Of a stretch of DNA of 64,000 bases, positions 55,519 to 64,000 are shown piece after piece (within the stretch, counting starts at the first letter, position 1; every line of letters begins with the position of its first letter). The stretch is from Loripinus fragilis (taxonomy: Eukaryota > Mollusca > Bivalvia > Lucinida > Lucinidae): contig OZ026524.1 in the NCBI GenBank assembly GCA_964019695.1, positions 63,309,066 to 63,373,065 of the forward strand, written 5' to 3'. The notes beneath the pieces were generated by a model. That model did not search any database. It worked only from the letters and a program-made list of their open reading frames with translations, and had not been told where the DNA came from. The translations under genes and the position numbers were made by a program.

Positions 55519-56121
55519 AAGCTGTATAATATTGGGCCAGTTCAATGATGTTAACCTCAACTCTATTATTAGAAAAATCCTCACCGAACCGAGAATACAA
55601 GAGTTTTGCGATTGAAATTACGAGTATATGTAATGGATAAAAGTTACAATCAGCTTCCTAAAGCAGTCGACTGGGTTAAACTGTTACTGGTTTAGTAATG
55701 AGCATGCTTTAATGCAGAATGGACATATACCACCTAATCTGCCGGGTGTATGTTCGACGTAATTTATCAGACATGCAACTGGAAAAAAGTCCGTCAATCG
55801 GCAAAGGTGCGTTATCAGAAAGTTACTTATTTCAGAACCCCTTTTGTGACAATCGAGTTATCTCGCCTATACTGTCATATTTAAATGAAATCTCCTCCAT
55901 AACAACAGGGCCGAAACATGAAATAAAAATGTTTATAATGCAACATTCCTAAAATTTACAAATAAACAAAATGGTCCCATTCATATGGAACAATATGGAC
56001 ATTAGAGCCAAACATAAAAGAAAATGTTTAAACTACATCTTTTCGAAGCAATGGCTCCAGCTCGATACGACAGTTTACTGGTCAGTAACTTTTGTTGTGT
56101 GAGCCGATTCTATACTGAGTC

Positions 56122-56192
56122 ATTGACGAGCAAACTGCCGTATGAACCGTTGTATTCCTCGAATAGGTTCATACGGCAGTTTGCTCGTCAAT
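56122..56192. repeat. Strong hairpin, 27-bp arms
   Basis: ATTGACGAGCAAACTGCCGT continuing ATGAACC is exactly inverted after a 17-nt loop as GGTTCATACGGCAGTTTGCT and CGTCAAT. It could be a small palindromic MITE. Confidence 0.85.
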
Positions 56193-56613
56193 AACTTTTA
56201 AAAACCAGATCCTTGTCCGAAGGTCGAACATGATGAATATATCAGTCATGTTTCTGTATTATTGCCCGCTTATCTGCTTCAAACCTTCATGATGCAAACC
56301 TGACCAATATTAACACAAAATTCAAAGAAAATCTTACCAGAATCACAAGGTATCTTACATATAAATCCGCCATTGTAATTGTTTAGGCATGTGCTTTCCC
56401 AGCGCATCCGCCCTTCGGGTAACCTGCATATTTGGTATTATATCACCCTTACCAACTTTAGCACGAACTATCTCGTGATGTGCAAGGTCTACACTGATGT
56501 AGGTGGTATAAAATAGGTGTACCATGTTTGTCCACCTGTACGTAAGATAATCCACGAGCTAAAGCTCGTGGATTATCCCCACGTACAGGCGGACAAGCCA
56601 TGGTATAACTATT

Positions 56614-57766
56614 ATTTAATGTTATATGAAAACCCTGGATATACAAATGATATCACTTCTCATGGATAAATGGGTAACAAATATACTCGATTCTCTCTGT
56701 CACTTCCGTATGATAGAAAGTCTATTAATACTTGTATTCTTGAGAAATTTTCAATATTTATGTTTCGAAAAATTCTTCCAGGACTATCATTTGGGTCCAA
56801 ACTGTTTGCAGAGGTCAACAGCAGAATACAAAACCCGCAGCTGGCAGGCAAAACGCTAAACTTTTTTCTCAAGTGACCAATGCTTTTGTTTATAAAACAT
56901 GTATTAAAATTAAAATAACAGTTTACACAGGTGAGCGACGCAGGACCTTGTGTTCCTCTTCTTATCGTCTTATGATTCGCGTGTTAATTATGAGGGTGAG
57001 GAACCAAAATCAAATAGGGTAACACACGAGTGTCTTGATCAATCTGTAGCGTTGCGCAGCCTTATCGGCGCCGTGTTTGTTCCATTTTCAATAAAAGGTA
57101 TCGTTTTCTTAGGTATGGTTCTACTACCCTTTTAATTACTCCTTTATCTATCTGGGTTGCAACGTCTAAGGAATTTATTGTCTTACCAAGCAGACACCCC
57201 TGGATAATCCGAATGTTGAGATTTGAAGTATTGGCTTAGGGTCTTACCGGATTGGGGTCTAATACTCTGATACTGGTGAGCCCGCTGTTAATCCAATCAC
57301 CCTGTACTGGATGGGTATTCATATGGGGTCGCTGTTTTTACATTGATCGAATTGGTAAAATGTTACATTGTAATGTTTAGTCTGTAACATCATCGTAAGG
57401 CCCTCTGTCAAGATAGCTTGTATTTGCATTTGTACGCTTGGATCGAGAAAATTCCGCCAGGGGGATCATGACAAAGTTTTTTTGTTTGTCTGTTTTATTC
57501 ACCAATGTTTTTCTATTTCACAGAGGCGGCCCCCGAACGGACCTCCCTCGAGTAGCGATTTGACCCGAGGGGTCCAATTGCTTCTCACGGGGTGTTCTAC
57601 CAGCACGTCTAAGGAGCCTATAGCCACTTGTTGTATTCAAGAGGGCGCTGGACCCCCTGCCCCCCCCCCCTTTTCTGGATCCGCGCATGACTTGTGGAAG
57701 AAAGTGTTATTTGGCCTGCAAAACATTACCATCTTCATATGTGGCTTAACCCTTTTCATTCTGATA
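56614..57766. other. Gene-free stretch
   Basis: Only the repeat G end at 57640 is recognised. Frames here lack known motifs. Confidence 0.45.
57640..57692 (+). repeat. Dispersed repeat G, copy 4 (end only)
   Basis: Only the terminal TTTTCTGGATCCGCGCATGA with preceding C-runs remains. Confidence 0.55.
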
Positions 57767-58000
57767 TGAGCCAGTGCATGAGATTTCCAACAATGTGGCA
57801 TTTTGACATGTGTAGACTCGGACGAGCTTCTGCAGCCTCCTTCAAACTTAGAAACTCCAAATGGTGTTCAGCCAGAAGCTTAACAATCATTACTCAAGCG
57901 ACTAGCAATTGCTCTAATCAGTCTGCGCGTATGCGCAGGCTGATCTGAGGTTTTACTGGTCGTACATACGACATTGTTGGAAATCTCATGACGCAGCTCA
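57767..58000 (+). mobile_element. MITE family A, copy 5
   Basis: TGAGCCAGTGCATGAGATTT to CATGACGCAGCTCA, 234 bp, same core as copy 3. Confidence 0.85.
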
Positions 58001-58154
58001 ATTATATTCTCTCATACATGTTAACACAATTTGTATTGAATTGTCCATGTTGCATTCAGGGGTGGGGTAGCTACATGTAGTTGGTGTCTGTATGTAAAGC
58101 CCTCGGTACAGGCTGCTATCTGTATTCATTACTCGCAAATGTTGTCATGATAGT

Positions 58155-58342
58155 TGAGCCACGACATGAGGTTTCCAACAATGTGGCATGTTGACAAGTG
58201 TAGATTCAAACGAGCCTGTGTAGCCTCTTTTTATTCTTTGAAACTCCAAATGATGCGCCGTCAGTAGCCGAATATTCAATTGACTAGCAAAGGCTCTAAT
58301 CAGACACATACCTCATTGTTGGAAATCTCATGTCGCGGCTCA
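58155..58342 (+). mobile_element. MITE family A, copy 6 (internally deleted)
   Basis: TGAGCCACGACATGAGGTTT to TCATGTCGCGGCTCA, 188 bp. It lacks about 50 bp around the GCGTATGCGC core. Confidence 0.8.
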
Positions 58343-59450
58343 TTTAGGATCATTGCTCAATAAGGAAAAATACTTTCTTCTTTCTGATTTAAAAATAATT
58401 GTGGGGCTTTCGACAGGGCAATGGCTACTAAATACGGGCAACATACTTCCAAGTATATACGGCAAAACGGGGACGTGATTCTAAAATCACCGATGCATAA
58501 CTTAATCACATAAACCAATGATATACCGAATACAACCGTATGTACACATGTACATGTGCCTCGCCAGCCAAGCGTGAAAAACAACGTCACAGGACCAACT
58601 CGTGCTGCGAACTATTTTATACCGAGACACTGCAAGAGAGACACAGACAAAAAAATAAAGGTATGTCATGCTTTCGTGAACCATTATCAGACCATGCAAT
58701 GTCCTCTTCAACGTGTCGCAGTGCAAGGGAGAAGTGCCAGTTTATTACACAATTAACCCATTAAGGATAATCATTTGGCCTATACGGCGTGGTGGCTAAA
58801 ATATGCGGGTGGTTTGAATTTTGAGCTGTAAAAGACTTAGGTGCTCATTTGCTCCAAATTTCAGAAATAATCAAAAGAGTTGCATAATATAGTTTAAATT
58901 TTTGTTACTGAATGAAATAAAAACAAAAAATAAATATGTCAAATATTACTTTGAAGTTAGCCAATTTTTGCCTACCCACTTTCCCATTTATCTCCATCAT
59001 AAATTTAAGCTCTTTGCACGAACATGTAGTGAAATATGTGATCTAGCTAACACGGAATATAAGATTTCCAAAATTCATTTCACAATGTCACTCTTCTTGC
59101 TGATTCAATAGCACCTAATCCTCACACGATAGCCATTGGCAATAATGTACATGTCAGTTATACAGGTAAGTCTACATACACACACGTCTACTAATCTTTC
59201 TACTTCATAGGGAAACACAAAGAATACAAAAAAACGCGTGAACGCTCAGCGGGTCTCGATTCGTGCATGCATCATCGTATTCTCTTGTGTCACTTTCTAT
59301 ATTATAGCATTTTAGTAGAGATGCACAGGCTTGGCTGAGCTTTTGTTGCTCGATAATGCGATAGGTGCAATAATCTCATGTGCTGGCTCATATATGGCTT
59401 GTGAGTTGTAGTGTTTTTATAGTGCTGGTTAAATTCCAGTTTTGAGGCCC
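58343..59450. other. Gene-free stretch
   Basis: GATGCACAGGCTTGGCTGAG and AATCTCATGTGCTGGCTCAT (59320-59393) look like half of a MITE A relative, also seen at 38718-38820. Otherwise nothing is seen. Confidence 0.45.
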
Positions 59451-59514
59451 TGTCACATTACATACCATAGGTCCAGACCGGCAAGTTTTTCTCAGCGTAA
59501 AACCGTTAATATTT

Positions 59515-59625
59515 TCTTATCAATAAGTCCAAACATTTGTTTCGGTGCTCTAATGGATCGTCTTCTTGAGACGTCTCTTTTGAGAAGCCACAGCTGATGT
59601 TGTTTTTTTAAATAAGAAAAATAAG
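59515..59625. repeat. Foldback family D, decayed copy
   Basis: TTTCGGTGCTCTAATGGATC, GTCTTCTTGAGACGTCTCTT and GAGAAGCCACAGCTGATG keep the family order with mismatches. Confidence 0.5.
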
Positions 59626-59721
59626 TTGTGATATCGCATTATTATTTAGAGGTCTGCTAAATGTTAGTCTGCATTACCTAGTTTGATTTTTACTTACCTG
59701 TACATCCTCACAGACTTATCA

Positions 59722-59886
59722 GAATGCAAGTGAGGATGACCAGTAAATACCACAATCACAGTCCACATACCAATCCACAACACTTTGTGGAAGAGGCACA
59801 AATCAATAGCTGTCACACGACAGCAATGATAAGCAGCTCTATCTTCTTCAGCAAGATGATTGCAAAAGTGGAAAGTGCATTACAGA
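59722..59886 (-). repeat. Dispersed repeat X, copy 4 (decayed)
   Basis: AGTAAATACCACAATCACAG, GAAGAGGCACAA and CAGCAAGATGATTGCAAAAG keep the family order. Confidence 0.5.
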
Positions 59887-60179
59887 ACAAGGACCTTATT
59901 TTGTGTCTAAGGTCCTATTTTACTTCAATAGTCGACAGAGACTCTATCAGACTGGACACATTGGGTCATTGCTGGTTGCATCATCGGCATGAACAGTTCT
60001 GCTACTATAGCTATTTTTTCATTTATGTGAGCTGCTTGTAGCCATGTTCCTGCATTATTATATTTCCACCATACAACCACTGTCATGATGTGTTGTGTGT
60101 TTCTATTAATCTGCTTATTCTTAGTCCAAAACCAGCCTGCGCACCAACACAGTAAGTTGGTAGTGTAGACTGGTAAGAG

Positions 60180-60303
60180 AGTGCCTGCGTGTACGCAAAA
60201 ATGCATGTGCGTACAACTCGGCGCAGCCAGTATAGTTTCTTTAAGCCGTGGCCCCGTCTCCATATGACCTTAGCTGTTGGTGGGACGTTAAACACAAACA
60301 CAA
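60180..60303 (+). mobile_element. SINE 3' part with A/C-rich tail
   Basis: ATATGACCTTAGCTGTTGGT then GGGACGTTAAACACAAACAC has the 3' signature shared with the other SINEs (ACCATAGCTGTT / GGGACGTAAAGCAAC). The 5' part is not recognised. Confidence 0.6.
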
Positions 60304-61076
60304 CAAATATTACGCAAAAGAAGCTCTAGCGATAAGGCGTATATTTTCCCTAGTTGACATGATTACAAAAGCTAAATTTTCAAATAGCCCTAATGATTTT
60401 AAAATTCGTCTGTTTGGGTAGTATAATATGTATAGTTAGCATCAAAATACGTTTCAAAGCGATTCATCATTTACAAAGCATTGAAAACTTGCGCTCTCTA
60501 CTCCCACCCCTAATTTTACGTCTTTATACTGGGTGTCGTTTAGACCAGAATTTTAGTAAATCCATTATAGTTTTTCAAAAAGTAAAAGTACTAAATTATT
60601 AAGGATACAAATGCCCTTCGTTTCCAAAACTTTGCAGTATTCCTTCTGCGCATGCGTACGAAATATACTTAAAATTGTGATATGTGTCATTGAAAAGGTG
60701 AAACTGGTGTCTTTCAATTTGTTTTTAGATGCTTTCCCTCCCTAAACCCAAGATGCTCTTTGGACAATTGAACGACATTATATAAACATGCAACATGTGT
60801 AAAGGGGTCTTGGGTCTAGGGGGGGGGGAGAGGTTATATAAGCAAAAGAAGACATCAATCATCTGACAAAATAGACCGCTTTGCAAGATGGTCGTTTTTA
60901 TTGTACATCAACTGTATAAACGTATATAATATACTCTATAGTAGCCTATAGATAAGTTAAAAGTGACGTAAAAGAGCGTACGAACACTTGAAGGTAAAAC
61001 AGGTTATACCGTTATTAACGGTAAAAAATTACATTAATACCTGACAAAGGTTTTCAAAATACGGAAATATTACCAA
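60304..61076. other. Gene-free stretch
   Basis: AT-rich with a G-run near 60820. No feature is supported. Confidence 0.45.
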
Positions 61077-61171
61077 GCCGTCATAGCTCAGTCGGTTGAG
61101 CCGAGGCAAATATTTGTATCTATATCTAATAACGAGAGATTTAAAACGGGGGAGGGTTCGAATCCCACACG
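61077..61171 (+). tRNA. tRNA-like sequence (pseudogene or SINE head)
   Basis: It has an A-box-like TAGCTCAGTCGG and a B-box-like GGTTCGAATCC, followed by a T9 run (about 61175) that could end Pol III transcription. The spacing between boxes is about 60 bp, too long for a plain tRNA. The acceptor ends do not pair well. Confidence 0.4.
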
Positions 61172-61381
61172 ATTGATTTTTTTTTCATGAAGGAGATATT
61201 TTTAATTATCATTATTGCTTAAACAAGACTTTTTATCATATTTTTGTTATATTTTAAATGTTTTACTATAGTATTCTTTGAGTGTTTTTTGTGTGTGTTT
61301 TTTGTGAGTTTTTTCTAGTTTTTTTTACATTCTTCACATATTCATTTCATTCCAATACAATACAAAACAATACAAAAGAGG

Positions 61382-61831
61382 TCAGCACAAACATTCTTCG
61401 TCTGCTGATTCTGTGTCGGAATAGTCTGAGCACTCTGTTGCGGTGTCTGTGTCTTCGTCACTGGAGGTCAACTGAATAACTATCTTCTCCATCTCCGCTT
61501 CCACTGCAATGTCAGCATCCCAGTACTTCCTCTCTACTTCCTCCACGTGCCTGCAACTGGAAGCCCAGTCATCCTCGGTAACTGCTGCAATGGCATCATG
61601 AGTCAGCTGTATAACATCCGTCATCTTAAAACTGACATTTCGTCTGGCGATGTATCCTTTCATCGTTGCCCAGATCAGCTCAATCGAATTGAGGTCTGTA
61701 AGTGGGTGGTAAACGACAAGCCTTTTTGTAAAACAGCTGTTTCTAAAAATGTGTAAGGAGAGTAGACTTACATGTATTACAAAACATGTCATCAGGTCAT
61801 CGCCTTCTTTCCGCTTTTCGTTTTCTGTCAT
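61382..61831 (-). pseudogene. IS630/Tc1-type DDE transposase, C-terminal fragment
   Basis: From about 61720 down the frame reads RLVVYHPLTDLNSIELIWAT, then MKGYIARRNVSFKMTDVIQL, ending in an acidic Ser/Asp-rich tail (SSDEDTDTATECSDYSDTES) and a stop. The PL-DLN-IELIWA block is the third catalytic region of DDE_3-type transposases, with the Glu present. The first two acidic motifs are absent upstream (61832-62100), and the 37 codons before RLVVYHP look unrelated. This is a truncated copy, or the last exon of a decayed one. Confidence 0.75.
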
Positions 61832-61900
61832 ATCCGATAAAAATAATAAAGGTCATCATTCACAAACATGAAATATCAAAAAGCAAAGAAAAAAAATATG

Positions 61901-61980
61901 CCGTGATTGGGGTTCGAACCTTCAATTGCAAAACTTCGGGACAGAGGTCTAAGATCCTACCACAGCACCAGCCCAACTGT
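61901..61980 (-). tRNA. tRNA-like sequence (pseudogene)
   Basis: On the minus strand it has TGGTGCTGTGGTAGG (A-box-like) and GGTTCGAACCC (B-box-like), followed by T8 at about 61890. The acceptor stem is imperfect. It converges with the tRNA-like sequence at 61077 across the transposase fragment. Confidence 0.35.
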
Positions 61981-61989
61981 GACAAATAT

Positions 61990-62972
61990 TAATGATAAAA
62001 GAATATAATGTACAAAGTTAGCGAAACCGTTTTACCTATTTACATCAACGGACAATGTCCAATTATCAAAACATGCTCTGACGTCACTTTGAACTTATCT
62101 AGTAATGACAGTATCGTGATAAATGTAGGACGACTGTTTACCTTAGTTTAAAGGTCTATTTCCCACACATGTTACTGAATAGTGAGCACAGTTGATGATC
62201 AAAATAAATTCTCATTCAAAACAAAGTAGATATATTACATTTTTTTTTTAAACATGCATTTAGGAAACCCCGTTTTAAACATACAAACTAGCGGGCAAGG
62301 GTACACAGACGGCTCGTCTATATGTATTTGTTGACTATGCCTAGTGTCTCCAGTCGTTATTTCAACAAAATAAAACGACGTCTTATTTAGGGAAATAGCC
62401 CGCCTTATCGCTAGAAATTCTTATATCATTTTGTCAAAACATTGAAGCGCCCTCTATATGTCGGCGGTTATTCTATTGGATAAATTATTTATAAACAACC
62501 AATGACAACGCAATTCAGTACGTTTTATTTATATACAATCGGTCAGGCTCTGATCAATTTTATGTTTCGACAACACTAAGAAAGTTGAAAATGTAAGAAC
62601 AAATCTGTTTCCCTTTTAATTCAACAAAGGAAACGATGATTAATTCTTGAAGAATAAATAACAGCTCAGACCCAGTAATATAACCGGCAGATAAACTGTT
62701 CTCGTTCATTGTTTTCTATCGATGACGGATGTAGGTCACCAGTTTTCCATGAATAATAAGTATTGGCTTTTACTGAAGGAACTGTGTATCAGTAGGATTT
62801 CTAGTAGATTAGGAGTCCATTAGTGTAATCATTATTTGGGTTGCTATATTGACATCAAGGGGCAATTACAAACAGTTTGCAATGTTCCATTGATGCCAGA
62901 AAAATATAATTGCATTGATTAGGTAGGCTACTGCGTTTGTGTTAAATGTTGTGCAATATTCGACTCAAAAAT
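61990..62972. other. Gene-free stretch
   Basis: No repeat or exon is recognised. The N-terminal motifs of the transposase fragment are not found here. Confidence 0.45.
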
Positions 62973-63213
62973 GGGCCTCAACGCGACAAAACCTGTCTTT
63001 GGGGCTTCTGAAAAAGCGAGCTTCAAAGCAGTCTTCGCATCTACAGAGGCTAGCTAGAAAATTGAAATTTTGCTTGTAGCAATTCTAGATATGATACTTC
63101 CCAAAAAGCAAATAAAAAGGCGCTGATCAGTCTACGCGAATATGCAGGCTGGTCTGCGCCTTTTTTGTTCGCACCCCCATCAGCCTTAGACAGGCTTTCA
63201 CGTTCCGAGGCCC
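62973..63213. mobile_element. MITE family B, copy 2
   Basis: GGGCCTCAACGCGACAAAAC to ACGTTCCGAGGCCC, 241 bp. The same order of blocks as copy 1 includes GCTAGCTAGAAAATTGAAA and GCAGGCTGGTCTGCGCC. Confidence 0.82.
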
Positions 63214-64000
63214 TAATAATTTTTTTGTCTCTGTCAGTTTATAGGGTGTCGTGTATGCGAAAGACATTAGCATAGAGCATTGACTAGATTGATCAATGTT
63301 TCATACTACGGAAACAAAGAATTGAAATTATCCTATTGTCTTGCATAAACACTGACCCAAAATGAAAATCTTACATAGTATTCAAAAGTATATATTTTGA
63401 TGATAAATTAAGTTTTGGGATTAATGTTTTCAGTCATCGAGTCTTCAATGCCTTATCGATGTCTCTGAAAAAATTATTGGATGAAATCATAAAATGCATA
63501 ATACTTCAGTTCAGAGGGGTCAAAATGAAAAAAATCTAAAAACAAATACAACAGTCACACCGATTTTGGAAGCAAGAAATTACTGACTGCGTGCTTTAAA
63601 GCTGCATAGTCTGTAACTTTTGATATTCTATTTCTGGAAATAAAATTTCTATTTTTCAAGAATACAGTAAAAATACTCAAATTCAGGTAAACTTTTTCCC
63701 ATTTTCATAAATTTTAACAAATTATATCTATCAAAACAACAGCATTTATGTTAAAAATCAACTGTCTAGAATTATTGGAGGGACGTAAATAATTCCTAAC
63801 AAGAGAAAAATCACCTGTTTTATTAGATAATTCACTGTTCCATGCAGCTTTCAGCTGTACTGAACATATTTATTGTGAAAACATAACTTAATGATTTAAA
63901 AAGATTTTTTTTTTCGTAAAATGTTAATAGTTACAGATCTAGTCTCTTTGAATGATGTTAAAAAGAGCATCAGTAACCAATGTGACCTCCATTTTTACGA
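63214..64000. other. Gene-free stretch to the right edge
   Basis: AT-rich sequence without a recognised repeat or coding frame. Confidence 0.45.

Larger units (their letters stand above)
54947..56613. mobile_element. Element with hairpin-forming long inverted ends (1.67 kb)
   Basis: The left AATAGTTGTATCATGGGGTG and the right, inverted, AATAGTTATACCATGGCTTG begin arms of about 170 bp. These share CACCTACATCAGTGTAGACC and GTGCTAAAGTTGG. Within each arm the first 50 bp are again inverted (CTGTACGTGG against ACGTACAGGTGGAC), so each end can fold into its own hairpin. The interior holds MITE C copy 3 and a strong hairpin at 56122. No transposase is visible. Confidence 0.75.

Noticed and set aside
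56626..56876. Three overlapping frames of 68-77 codons after the hairpin-ended element
   Set aside because: They overlap on both strands and none has a recognisable domain or splice context.

Overview
This is eukaryotic, AT-rich, intron-rich and very repeat-rich DNA, most likely from a bivalve mollusc. The organism call is an inference. It rests on GT-AG introns of kilobase length, tRNA-headed SINEs ending in an A/C-rich tail, dense small inverted-repeat transposons of types common in heterodont bivalve genomes, and a DUF885-family gene. There is no operon structure, no ribosome binding site logic and no CRISPR array.

Left part (about 4.1-27.1 kb): the main gene is on the minus strand. Seven small exons (27055-27115, 24718-24863, 20978-21108, 18708-18837, 16650-16718, 10603-10715, 4177-4258) have consensus splice sites and fully compatible phases. 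They join into a 244-residue N-terminal part of a DUF885-like protein with a signal peptide. The C-terminal half must lie beyond the left edge. Its introns are packed with mobile DNA. There are two 4-5 kb elements with long inverted ends and repeated GTAAC-type palindromes (5258-10270 and 12222-16631), a retroposed SINE with a clear 15-bp duplication, and many MITEs. There is also a tandem array of about 20 copies of a 97-bp unit that is the acceptor plus the first 85 nt of exon 3 (21111-23385).

Middle (27.9-44.2 kb): a broken Tc1-like element with TA duplications (27945-29634) is followed by repeats. Next comes a nested structure: a 6.7-kb element with 196-bp near-identical terminal inverted repeats and a 9-bp target duplication (37285-43983, Mutator-like signature), inserted in an older inverted-repeat element (34372-44223) that also carries a 54-bp-period minisatellite (35228-36812).

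Right part (44.2-64 kb): a two-exon plus-strand gene (46246-48213, 367 aa, uncharacterised, with a CxxC, a basic coiled coil and an acidic serine-rich tail) has had its 3' end tandemly triplicated. The array is interrupted by a 1,043-bp element whose core is three 248-bp tandem repeats. Beyond it lie an ATG/ACG microsatellite, a direct duplication, an element with hairpin ends (54947-56613), more MITEs, and a C-terminal fragment of an IS630/Tc1-type transposase between two convergent tRNA-like sequences (61077-61980).

The two host genes have no visible functional link. Most of the rest of the window records repeated insertion, foldback formation and local tandem duplication.
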